From: Allonocardiopsis opalescens
GTDB taxonomy: Bacteria > Actinomycetota > Actinomycetes > Streptosporangiales > Streptosporangiaceae
Assembly: GCF_003002095.1 (NCBI RefSeq)
Contig: NZ_PVZC01000002.1
Coordinates: forward strand, 186,001 to 250,000
Direction of reading: 5' to 3'
Length of the DNA stretch: 64,000 nucleotides
Every line of letters starts with the position of its first letter. Within the stretch, counting starts at the first letter, position 1. Shown piece after piece: positions 31,265 to 43,305 of this stretch. Under the pieces are notes generated by a model. That model was not told where the DNA came from. It did no database searches and was given only the letters and a program-made list of their open reading frames with translations. The position numbers and the translations under genes are program-made.

Positions 31265-32026
31265 TCAGCCCATGCGGACCAGCGCGATCGAGATGTTGTC
31301 GCGGCCGCCCGCGTCCATGGCCGCCTTCCACAGCGCGGTGACGGCGCTGGAGTCGTCAGGGGCCTCGCTGATCAGCCGCACCATGTCGGTGCCCTCGACC
31401 AGGTCGGACAGGCCGTCGCTGCACAGCAGCCAGGAGGCGGACTCCTCCGGGCTGTCGGTGCCGACATGGGGTTCGAGCTCGCCCGCGCTGCCGCCCAGCG
31501 ACTGGGTGATCAGGTTGGTGACGGCGGCCAGGGTGCCCGGCTCGGCGCCCGGCACGGCCGGGGAGTCGTCCTGGGAGAGCTGCTGGAGCTTGTCGGGGTG
31601 CAGCCGGTAGGCCCGGGAGTCGCCCACGTTGAACCAGAAGATCTCCTCGCCGGCGAAGAGCAGCCCCGCGATGGTGGTGCCGAGTCCGGAGTGGTCGGGG
31701 TTGTCCTCGGCGTACTCCTGGAGCTCCGCGTCGATGGCGCGCAGCAGCTCGGAGATGGTCTCCTTGCCCTCCTGCCACTCGCCCTGCTCGGCGAAGCGCT
31801 GCACGGTGTGCGAGGCGGCCACCTCCCCCGCGGCGTGGCCGCCCAGGCCGTCCGCCACCGCGACCACCGCGGGTACGTTCGGAGACAGGGACACCCGCAT
31901 GGGCGCGGACATGCTCACACTCGACGCGGTGAGCGAACCGACGACCAGGGCGTCCTCGTTCCCCTCCCGCACCGCGCCCCGGTGTGTCATGGCCGTGACG
32001 GTCACCGCCGCCTGGTCCACTGCCAT
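31265..32026 (-). CDS. PP2C-family serine/threonine phosphatase
   Basis: 253 aa from the ATG at 32026, which has AGGAGG upstream; a longer frame adds eight residues without support. PPM motifs are present in order: HRGAVREGNEDALVVG, VADGLGGHAAGE with metal-binding Asp and Gly, GTTIAGLLF, NVGDSRAYRL, LLCSDGLSDLV and GGRDNISIALVR. It is a soluble single-domain PstP-like enzyme that would reverse Hanks-type kinase phosphorylation. No kinase gene is adjacent. Confidence 0.9.
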   Translation of the reverse strand: MAVDQAAVTVTAMTHRGAVREGNEDALVVGSLTASSVSMSAPMRVSLSPNVPAVVAVADGLGGHAAGEVAASHTVQRFAEQGEWQEGKETISELLRAIDAELQEYAEDNPDHSGLGTTIAGLLFAGEEIFWFNVGDSRAYRLHPDKLQQLSQDDSPAVPGAEPGTLAAVTNLITQSLGGSAGELEPHVGTDSPEESASWLLCSDGLSDLVEGTDMVRLISEAPDDSSAVTALWKAAMDAGGRDNISIALVRMG

Positions 32027-32845
32027 CTGCCGTACCTCCTGATCAACCACACACCGCCGCCCTCGCTGGGACGTCCCACGCGAGACCCTGGTCGCGCTAC
32101 CGTAGCGCCGCGGACACGCATCAGGCGCCGCATGGCGCCGATTCGCGCGGGTTCGCCGGATGACTCCTGATCGACATGCAGGAGTATCGCCGGTTTCGCC
32201 CCCGTTCCGCTATGCGGAGCGGGCACCTGTCCGCGTGGCGGCCCGCCGGGGGCGGGCGCCGCGACGCGTCCAGGCCGGGCCTCGCGGCCCGTGCGCTGCC
32301 CCAATTCTGCCGCAGATCCTGGTGTGTTCCCGTGCCCGGTGGCCGTCGGCCTCCGCCGCGCCGCGCACCCGGCCGCGCCCCGGGCGGATTCGCAGGTCAG
32401 CGGGGGTGCGCTCGGCGGCGCTGCGCGGCGGCCGCGCCCTTCGGCGCGGACCGGCGCGCGCCCGCGGTCCGCCCGCGGACTGGCCAAGCCGCCGGGCTTC
32501 TGGCATAGTGTCGCCAAGACGGGTGTCTAAGACGCAGACACACCGACACGGAGCAGCGCTCGCGCTGACGGCCGATCGCCTCGGCTGTCCCTGAGTGCTC
32601 ACAGCTCGTGAGGTGTGATCCACGATGCGTCCACCCGTTTTCTTCATTTCCGGCCCCGCCCGCCCCACCACGGCGTCCGCCCGCCCCCGCGGCGGCGCCC
32701 GCCCCGCGGCGCCGGCCGGTTCCGCACCCGCACGCGTCCGCTCGTGCCCGCGCGCCCCGCGCCCCGTTCCCCGCCCACGGGAGGCGGTGCCCGCGCCCGG
32801 CACGCCTTTCGCCGTGCAGTTCGCGCTCTACCAGGAGGTCACCGA
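32027..32845. other. Long intergenic region upstream of the glycosyltransferase
   Basis: An 819-base gap. It holds a candidate promoter (32481-32509), a small inverted repeat GTGTCT/AGACAC (32523-32541), and an open frame of 74 codons (32625-32849) listed separately. The left part near the phosphatase shows no gene. Confidence 0.45.
32481..32509 (+). promoter_or_regulatory. Candidate promoter for the glycosyltransferase transcript
   Basis: TGGCCA (32481-32486) and CATAGT (32504-32509) are spaced by 17 bases. It would give a leader of about 330 nt before the glycosyltransferase start. Confidence 0.35.
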
Positions 32846-32849
32846 ATGA
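32625..32849 (+). CDS. Possible leader ORF coupled to the glycosyltransferase
   Basis: 74 codons from ATG 32625, with GAGGTG about nine bases upstream, ending in a TGA that overlaps the glycosyltransferase ATG. The product is Pro/Arg/Ala-rich with no recognisable domain, ending FAVQFALYQEVTE. Coupled position and RBS argue for translation; the composition argues for a chance frame in GC-rich DNA. Could be a translated leader of no fixed function. Confidence 0.25.
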   Translation: MRPPVFFISGPARPTTASARPRGGARPAAPAGSAPARVRSCPRAPRPVPRPREAVPAPGTPFAVQFALYQEVTE

Positions 32850-34105
32850 GAATCGCTCTGGTCTGCGAGCACGCCGCCCCGCTGCCCGTCCACGGCCTCT
32901 CCGGCGCCACCGCCCACGCCGGCACCGCCGAGGAGCCGCAGAGCGTGTACATCGCGATGCTCTCCCGCCAGCTGGCCAAGCTCGGCCACCGCGTCACCGT
33001 CTACACCCGGGCCCGCTCATCCGGCGTGCCCGCCCGCGCCCGGATGGGCAGGGGCGTGATGGTCGAGCACCTGCCGGCCGGCCCGGCGGAGCCGCTGGGC
33101 GAGGACGACGTCAAGCCGCACCTGGGCGAGTTCGGCGCCCGGCTGGCCGAGCGCTGGGCCGAGGAGCCGCCGGACGTGGTGCACGCCCACGACTGGCCCG
33201 GCGGGCTCGCCGCGCTGGCGGGCGCCCGCGAGCTGCGGGTCCCCGTGGTGCAGTCCTTCCACTCCCTCGGCCTGTCGGAGCGGCGCGCCGGGCTGCCGGT
33301 GGCGCCGGAGCGGGTCCGCCTGGAGGCGGCGGTCGGCCGCAGCGCCGACCGGGTGTTCGCCACCCACTCCAACCAGCTGTTCGAGCTGGCCCGGATGGGC
33401 GTGCCGCGCACGGCCGTGAACGTGGTGCCCTACGGCGTCGACACCGACCACTTCACCCCCGAGGGCGTCGCCGCGGCCGCGCCCTGGCAGGGCCGCCGCG
33501 AGGAGCGGCCGCGGGTGCTGGCCGTCGGGCCGCTGGCCCGCCACGGCGGCGCCGCCCAGCTGGTGGAGGCGATGGGCCTGGTGCCCGAGGCCGAGCTGCT
33601 GCTGGTCGGCGGGCCCGCCGCCGACGACCTCGCGATCGACCCCGACGTCGCCCGGCTGCGCTACCACGCCAAGGAGGCCGGGGTAGACGACCGGGTCTCC
33701 TTCACCGGCCGGATCGAGGCGCGTGAGCTGCCGCGGCTGCTGCGCTCGGCCGACACCGTGGTCTGCGCCAACCGCTACGAGCCCTACGGCAGCGTGGTGC
33801 TGGAGGCGATGGCCTGCGGCGTGCCCGTCATCGCCGAGGCGGTCGGCGGCAAGGCCGACGTGGTGCTCGACGGCACCACCGGGGTGCTGCTGCCCTCGGT
33901 GCGGCCCGGCGTGCTCGGCAGCGCGCTGCGGCGGCTGCTGGCCAACCCCACCCAGCGCTCGGCGCTCGGCATCGCCGCCGCCGACCGCGCCAGGTCCCGC
34001 TACGCGTGGACCCGGGTCGCCGCCGAGGCGGCGCGCGGCTACCAGCGCGCCATGCCGCTGGCGGAGACGCCGGTGGAGGAGGAACTCGACGAGGACGCCA
34101 TCTGA
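32846..34105 (+). CDS. GT4-family glycosyltransferase
   Basis: 419-aa GT-B glycosyltransferase starting at ATG 32846, with AGGAGG ten bases upstream. The N-terminal domain has MRIALVCEHAAPLPVHG and VVHAHDWPGGLAALAGA. The C-terminal domain has VVPYGVDTDHFTP and the nucleotide-sugar site SADTVVCANRYEPYGSVVLE with the paired Glu typical of the family, then AMACGVPVIAEAVGGKADVV. It resembles actinobacterial transferases acting in glycogen, mycothiol-like or glycolipid synthesis. Donor and acceptor cannot be told, and no pathway genes are adjacent. Confidence 0.85.
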   Translation: MRIALVCEHAAPLPVHGLSGATAHAGTAEEPQSVYIAMLSRQLAKLGHRVTVYTRARSSGVPARARMGRGVMVEHLPAGPAEPLGEDDVKPHLGEFGARLAERWAEEPPDVVHAHDWPGGLAALAGARELRVPVVQSFHSLGLSERRAGLPVAPERVRLEAAVGRSADRVFATHSNQLFELARMGVPRTAVNVVPYGVDTDHFTPEGVAAAAPWQGRREERPRVLAVGPLARHGGAAQLVEAMGLVPEAELLLVGGPAADDLAIDPDVARLRYHAKEAGVDDRVSFTGRIEARELPRLLRSADTVVCANRYEPYGSVVLEAMACGVPVIAEAVGGKADVVLDGTTGVLLPSVRPGVLGSALRRLLANPTQRSALGIAAADRARSRYAWTRVAAEAARGYQRAMPLAETPVEEELDEDAI

Positions 34106-34242
34106 GCGGCCGCCGGCGTCCCCGGCGCCGTGCCGGGGGACGCGCCGCCCCGGCGGCGGCCGCGGCGCGGGCTCCGGACAGAATGTGCCTGTCAGGCGGC
34201 CCGCCCGCACCGCGGGCCGGACGCGGGCCCGCGGTGCTCGGA

Positions 34243-34261
34243 GGCGGCTGGGTTAGCCGCC
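34243..34261 (+). terminator. Terminator-like hairpin after the glycosyltransferase
   Basis: GGCGGCT and AGCCGCC pair around a five-base loop, followed at once by CGATTTTCGG, which supplies a short T-run. Confidence 0.45.
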
Positions 34262-34381
34262 CGATTTTCGGGGATCACACCGCCGGTCGGCGCCGGGCCG
34301 AACCGCTGGGGAGGCGGGTCGCCGGCCGGCCGGAAACGGCGGCGGACGGCCCGCACGGTACGCGCCTGCGGGAGTGAGGCC

Positions 34382-35398
34382 ATGGTCACACAACAGACGA
34401 GGCAGATCAGGGTGCACGGAATGTCCCGCGACGCGGCGGCCCGGCTGGGCCGGTCCGCGGAGCGGCGGCCCGCCGGTGGGGACCCCTTCGGCCACCAGGC
34501 GCTGCTCTACGGGGACGAGGCGTCCTTCCTGCGCCCGGCGGCCGCGTTCGTCCGCGAGGGGGTGCGCCTGGGCGACCACGTGGTGGTCGCGCTGGGCGCC
34601 GAGCGGGCCGAGGCGCTGCGCGCCGCCGTGGGGGGCGACGCCGACGCGGTCGCCTTCGTCACGGTGGCGGAGTGGTACCGGGCGCCGGGCCGGCAGCTGG
34701 CCGCGCTGCACCGCTACCCGGTGCTGCACCCGGGCCGCACGGTCCGGGTGCTGGGCGAGCAGGACTGGTCCGGCTGCCGGCCGGTGGACACCCGCGAGTG
34801 GTTCCGGCTGGAGTCGGTGAGCAACGACGCGCTCAGCGGCGACCCGCTGCGGCTGATGTGCGCCTTCGACGTCCGCGCGCTCGGCCCGCGGATGCGGGCG
34901 CGGGCCCGCCGCACCCACCCGTGGCTGGTGGCCGACGGGGTGCTGCGGCGCAGCGACGACTACGTGCAGCCCGCCGCCTACAGCGCCCCCGACGTGCATC
35001 TGCCGCTGCCGCCGCCCACCGGCGAGGTGCACCGGCTCGACATCGACGGCGACCTCGGCCGGGTGCGGACGTGGGCCGCCTCGGTGGGCGCGGGCCTCGG
35101 CCTGCCGGCCGACCGGCTGGAGGACCTGGTGGTGGCGGTCAACGAGATGGCCGCCAATGTGATCGAGCACGGCTCGGGCGAGGGCGCGGTGCTGCTGTGG
35201 CGCGGCCCCGACCGGGTGCTGTGCGATGTCACCGACCGCCTGGGCAAACTGGACGACCCGCTGATCGGCTACGCGCCGACCCACGCGCTGAGCGTGCGCG
35301 GATACGGCCTGTGGATCACCCGCCAGATCTGCGACCTGGTCGAGGTCCGCACCACCGGCACCGGCTCGGTGGTGCGGCTGCACGTCAAGGACGGCTGA
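34382..35398 (+). CDS. MEDS-domain sensor with HATPase (anti-sigma kinase-like)
   Basis: 338 aa from ATG 34382 with GGGAGTGAGG upstream. The N-terminal half is a MEDS (DcmR sensory) domain: GHQALLYGDEASFLRPAAAF, EGVRLGDHVVVALG, VLGEQDWSGCRPVDTREW. The C-terminal part is an RsbW-like ATPase with LVVAVNEMAANVIEHGSGEG (N box) and RGYGLWITRQICDLVEV. It has no histidine phosphoacceptor, so it probably acts as a serine kinase/anti-sigma factor responding to a ligand. It is placed beside a STAS antagonist on the opposite strand, consistent with partner switching. Confidence 0.82.
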   Translation: MVTQQTRQIRVHGMSRDAAARLGRSAERRPAGGDPFGHQALLYGDEASFLRPAAAFVREGVRLGDHVVVALGAERAEALRAAVGGDADAVAFVTVAEWYRAPGRQLAALHRYPVLHPGRTVRVLGEQDWSGCRPVDTREWFRLESVSNDALSGDPLRLMCAFDVRALGPRMRARARRTHPWLVADGVLRRSDDYVQPAAYSAPDVHLPLPPPTGEVHRLDIDGDLGRVRTWAASVGAGLGLPADRLEDLVVAVNEMAANVIEHGSGEGAVLLWRGPDRVLCDVTDRLGKLDDPLIGYAPTHALSVRGYGLWITRQICDLVEVRTTGTGSVVRLHVKDG

Positions 35399-35459
35399 CC
35401 TCTGGCCGCGCCTCCGGCGCGGCGGTTCGGCGCGATGCACAACGGGGCGCGGCCAGGAA

Positions 35460-35819
35460 TCAGGTGTCCGCAGGCACCAGAGCGGCCACCGCGCTGTCGA
35501 CGTCGTCGTAGATGGACAGCACCTGGTCGATGCCGGCGATCACCAGCAGGCGGTACACCGGCCGCTGCGGCGCCGCCGCGACCAGGCTGATCCGGCGCTC
35601 GCGGGCCCGGCGGTAGGCGGCGACCAGCACGCCGATGCAGCGTGAGTCGCAGAAGGTGACCTCGGCGAGGTCGACGATGATGCCGAGGCAGTCGCCGGGG
35701 TCGTCCAGCACCGCGTTGAGCGCGGCGGCCAGCCGCGGCGCGTTGGTGGCGTCGACCTCGCCGGTGGCGGAGACGACCACGCTGCCGGGCTGTCTGTGCG
35801 TCGCAAGCGAGAAGTCCAC
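35460..35819 (-). CDS. STAS-domain anti-sigma factor antagonist
   Basis: 119-aa SpoIIAA/RsbV-like protein. VVVSATGEVDATNAPRLAAAL opens the fold and VTFCDSRCIGVLVAAY carries the region of the phosphorylatable Ser (here Asp-Ser-Arg-Cys instead of the usual Asp-Ser-Ser-Gly). Dephosphorylated antagonists bind anti-sigma kinases and free sigma factors. The neighbouring MEDS-ATPase could phosphorylate it and the SpoIIE phosphatase at 43306 could dephosphorylate it. These partnerships are inferred from the neighbourhood. Confidence 0.85.
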   Translation of the reverse strand: MDFSLATHRQPGSVVVSATGEVDATNAPRLAAALNAVLDDPGDCLGIIVDLAEVTFCDSRCIGVLVAAYRRARERRISLVAAAPQRPVYRLLVIAGIDQVLSIYDDVDSAVAALVPADT

Positions 35820-35914
35820 CCCGCCACCTTAACGGCGCCCGGCGCCGGGCAACCAGCGGTCGCGTCGGAGTACACCGCGGTGGGGAAGCCGGCGCGGGCG
35901 GCGCGGCGGCGGTC

Positions 35915-37087
35915 TCAGCCGCCGGTGCGCGCGTTGCGGACGGCGAGGCCGACGTGCTCGCCGATCTCTTCCAGCAGCCCCAGGTCGGCCAGGCCGAAGC
36001 TGGCGCGGTTGCTCCGCCGCACCAGGGTGAGCGCGCCCAGCACCCGGGCGTCGGCCCGCAGCGGGACGCTCAGCAGCGAGCCGGCGCCCAGCATGCCGAG
36101 CACCGGCACCCCCGCGGGGGTGCGGCCCAGCATCGCCTCGTCCTCGATGAGCGGTTCGAGCGCGGAGTGGCCGTTGTCCAGCACCCCGCCGGGCACCTCG
36201 CCGTCGGCGGGGTCCAGGCCGCGCAGCAGCTCGGCCTGGGCCGCGCTGCCGTCGCCGTCCGGGCCGGCCACCACGGCCCGGCGCAGCGGCTCGTCGCACA
36301 TGTCGATCAGCACCCAGTCGGCGTAGGAGTCGGCCAGCAGTTCGGCGGCGCGCTCCAGCACGGTGTCGGCGGCCGTGCCCGGCCGGGCCAGCAGCAGGCG
36401 GGTCATCCGGGCCATGATGTCGAGCCGGCGGGCGCCCAGCACCACCACCTGGTTCTCCACCTCGGGCTCCAGCGGCGGCGGCGCGGAGTCGCCGTCGGTG
36501 GCCACCGGGGTGGACAGCACCACGGCGGTGACGGGGTGCTGCTCGGCGGGCAGGCGGTGCCGGGAGAGGGTGACGTGGATGTCGTCGGCCCAGCCCTTGC
36601 GGGCCAGCCGGGAGTCGAAGGAGGCGGTCTGGCCGCTGCGGCCGACGGCGGCCAGCTGCGAGCGCATCGCCGCCCGCCGCCGCAGGTCGACGAAGATGAC
36701 GAAGGGCTTGCCGGTGAGGTAGCCGGCCGAGGTGCCCAGCAGCTCGGCGGCGGCCGTGTTGGCCCGCCTGATGTGGCCCTCGTGGTCGAGCAGCAGCACC
36801 GGTACGGCCAGCTCGGTGAAGACGGTGCGCAGCAGGGAGCGCTCGTCGTCGTGGCCGGAGCGGTCGTGGCCGGGGCGCCGGGCCGTCAGCTCGGCCAGGG
36901 CGGCGCCGGCGGCGCGCAGCCGGTCCTCGGCGTAGCGCAGCTCGGCCAGCGCCGCCTCCAGGGTGCTCGCGGCGTCCTCCGGATAGGCGGCGTGCGTGGC
37001 GCGCAGCGCGTCGGCCCGTTCGGCTAGCTCCGCGAGCTCGCGGTCGAACTCGGCGGGATCGAGCCCGCCGTCGTCCTGTGGTGCCAT
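35915..37087 (-). CDS. PAS-GAF sensor protein
   Basis: 390 aa from ATG 37087, with AGGAG nine bases upstream. A short coiled coil (residues about 10-70) is followed by a PAS domain (LAVPVLLLDHEGHIRRANTA; LTGKPFVIFVDLR) and a C-terminal GAF domain (LADSYADWVLIDMCDE; LSVPLRADARVLGALTLVRR). It ends after the GAF with no kinase, phosphatase or DNA-binding output, so it would transmit its signal by protein contact. Similar PAS-GAF proteins usually carry a SpoIIE domain, which is missing here. Confidence 0.78.
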   Translation of the reverse strand: MAPQDDGGLDPAEFDRELAELAERADALRATHAAYPEDAASTLEAALAELRYAEDRLRAAGAALAELTARRPGHDRSGHDDERSLLRTVFTELAVPVLLLDHEGHIRRANTAAAELLGTSAGYLTGKPFVIFVDLRRRAAMRSQLAAVGRSGQTASFDSRLARKGWADDIHVTLSRHRLPAEQHPVTAVVLSTPVATDGDSAPPPLEPEVENQVVVLGARRLDIMARMTRLLLARPGTAADTVLERAAELLADSYADWVLIDMCDEPLRRAVVAGPDGDGSAAQAELLRGLDPADGEVPGGVLDNGHSALEPLIEDEAMLGRTPAGVPVLGMLGAGSLLSVPLRADARVLGALTLVRRSNRASFGLADLGLLEEIGEHVGLAVRNARTGG

Positions 37088-37336
37088 CCGCGTACGCTCC
37101 TGCCCTGTTCGTGGGCCCGCGAAGGGCCGCGCGGCCGTCGGGCGGTCGCGGATCCGTGTCGGTGCCGACGCTAACGCATCCGGTCCGCCCCGTGGGTCCC
37201 GCCGGGCGGCTCGGCGGCGGGGCGTCCCGCCATGTGTACGCTCCGTGGGCCGGGTACGGTTCCCGTTACGGCCGGGGCGCTCCGGCGGAGGCCGGTTCCG
37301 CGTCGTGGCAGCGCCCACTGGAAGGCGGGATGCGCG

Positions 37337-38068
37337 ATGTGGATCGAACGCCTCGCCCGCGACATCGGGTCCCTGGGGCGGGTCGACGACAACTCCCCGC
37401 AGCGGGCGCTGGCCCAGGTCACCGCGGCCGCCGCCCGGGGGGTACCGGGCTGCTCGGCCGCGCTGGCGGTGATCTGGCGGGGCGATGTGATCGTGGAGTA
37501 CGCCGCCTCCCACTCCGACCTGGCCCGCTCGCTGGAGTACCAGTACGCGCTGGGCGAGGGCCCGGTGATCGAGGGGCTGCGCACCCGCGAGCGGGTGCTG
37601 GTGGACGACGTGCTGCACGACGAGCGCTGGCCGCGCTTCCTCGGCCGGGCGGTGCAGTGCGGCGACCGCTCCTCGGTGACCTTCCCCTTCGGCCTGGACG
37701 GCGTGGTGGTCACCTTCGGCCTGCACTCCGGGCGGCCGCGCTCCTTCGACGAGGCGACGGCGGCGCCGCTGGCCGCGCTGCTGGCCGAGCAGCTGGCCCT
37801 GGCGCTGCACAGCGCCGGCCGCTATACCGACGTGGCCAGGGAGGCGGCGCACATGCGCCGCGCGCTGTCCTCGCGGGCCGTCATCGACCAGGCCAAGGGC
37901 ATCCTGATGCACGCGCACGGCTGCGACGCCGCCCAGGCCTTCGAGCAGCTGCGCAGGGTGGCGCAGCGCAACCAGCTCAAGGTCACCGAGGTGGCGCAGC
38001 GCCTGGTCGACGAGCACGCGGCCGCCACCGCCGACGCGGCCGCGAAGGTGCCGGGGACGAGCCGCTAG
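37337..38068 (+). CDS. GAF-ANTAR antitermination regulator
   Basis: 243 aa from ATG 37337. The N-terminal two thirds form a GAF sensor (YQYALGEGPVIEGLRTRERV, a typical actinobacterial GAF-ANTAR sequence). Residues about 170-235 are the ANTAR RNA-binding helices (LSSRAVIDQAKGILMHAHGC; AQAFEQLRRVAQRNQLKV). ANTAR proteins bind paired hairpins in nascent RNA and prevent termination. Divergent from the PAS-GAF gene; potential target hairpins are not identified in this window. Confidence 0.88.
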   Translation: MWIERLARDIGSLGRVDDNSPQRALAQVTAAAARGVPGCSAALAVIWRGDVIVEYAASHSDLARSLEYQYALGEGPVIEGLRTRERVLVDDVLHDERWPRFLGRAVQCGDRSSVTFPFGLDGVVVTFGLHSGRPRSFDEATAAPLAALLAEQLALALHSAGRYTDVAREAAHMRRALSSRAVIDQAKGILMHAHGCDAAQAFEQLRRVAQRNQLKVTEVAQRLVDEHAAATADAAAKVPGTSR

Positions 38069-38110
38069 CGGCTGCACCGTAGCCGAGCGGAGCGAGGCAA
38101 GGAAGCAGCC

Positions 38111-38751
38111 CTATTCAGCGCCGCGCAGAGCTTCCAGTAGTGAGCTGAGCCGGGCCACGGAGTGCTCCACGTCGCGCACAGCGGTGACCAGCGCGGGGTC
38201 GGTGCCGTCGGTGGCGACGCGGTCGCGCAGCGCGGCCAGGTCGCCGGTGACGGCGGTGAGGCCGCCGGACAGCTCCTCGACCACCTGGCGCACCGGGGCG
38301 TCGCCGGGCTGGTCGCCCTGGAGCTGCTTCTGCAGCAGCTTGGCCTGCTCGGCGAGTCGGCGGTTCTTCTCGTGCAGCTCCACGAAGACCGACACCTTGG
38401 CGCGCAGCACCCAGGGGTCGAAGGGCTTGGCCAGGTAGTCGACCGCGCGGGCGGCGTAGCCGCGGAAGACCTGGTGGCGGTCGGTGCCGGCCGCCGTGAG
38501 GAAGATGATCGGCACATCCTTGGTCTTGTCGCGCTGCTTGATGTGCGCGGCGGTCTCGAAGCCGTCCATGCCCGGCATGACCACGTCGAGCAGGATGACC
38601 GCGAACTCGTCCTCCAGCAGGGCCTTCAGCGCGTCCTCGCCCGACGTGGCACGGACCAGGTTCTGGTCGAGCGAACTGAGGATGGCCTCCAGTGCCGTGA
38701 GGTTGTCGTCACGGTCGTCGACGAGGAGGATGTTCGCCTTCTCTGCCACGT

Positions 38752-38755
<4 letters not shown>
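38111..38755 (-). CDS. Response regulator with coiled-coil C-terminus
   Basis: 214 aa. REC domain with ILLVDDRDDN, phosphoacceptor Asp57 in VILLDVVMPGMDG, and FLTAAG and YLAKPFDPWVLRAKV completing the switch residues. After residue 125 comes a helical, probably coiled-coil region (LHEKNRRLAEQAKLLQKQLQ) and no DNA-binding domain. The GTG start overlaps the stop of the large hybrid kinase (GTGA), so it is very likely its partner. Confidence 0.88.
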
Positions 38756-42990
<4,235 letters not shown>

Positions 42991-43305
42991 TTCGACCCCC
43001 AAGTAACTGCTGCCGGCGCAGCCTCGTCTCGTTCCGGCCCCTTGCGCGGGGCCTTCGTTGCGGCCCGGCGCGCGCCGGGTCTTGTTCCCGCCCGCGGGGG
43101 CGGCTACGTTGTTGCGGCCCCTCGCCTACCATCGAACTGCGCATCGGTTCAGGTGGCCGGCCTGACCCCGGCGGCCCGCACTCTGTCACTGTCCGGGCCA
43201 CCACGCGGAACGGCCGTCCAGATCCCACCGGAAGCGGAACGCTCGACGATCGCTACATACCGTGTACATCACGAACGCCGCCTAGAGGAACCGTACGACT
43301 CAACA
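42991..43305. other. Divergent intergenic region, hybrid kinase / SpoIIE phosphatase
   Basis: A 315-base gap that must contain promoters for both divergent signalling genes. I could not pick convincing -35/-10 pairs, and no ORF or structured RNA is evident. Confidence 0.4.

Noticed and set aside
35915-35960. A SpoIIE phosphatase domain expected at the end of the PAS-GAF protein
   Set aside because: The protein stops just after the GAF domain and no frameshifted phosphatase motifs follow downstream.
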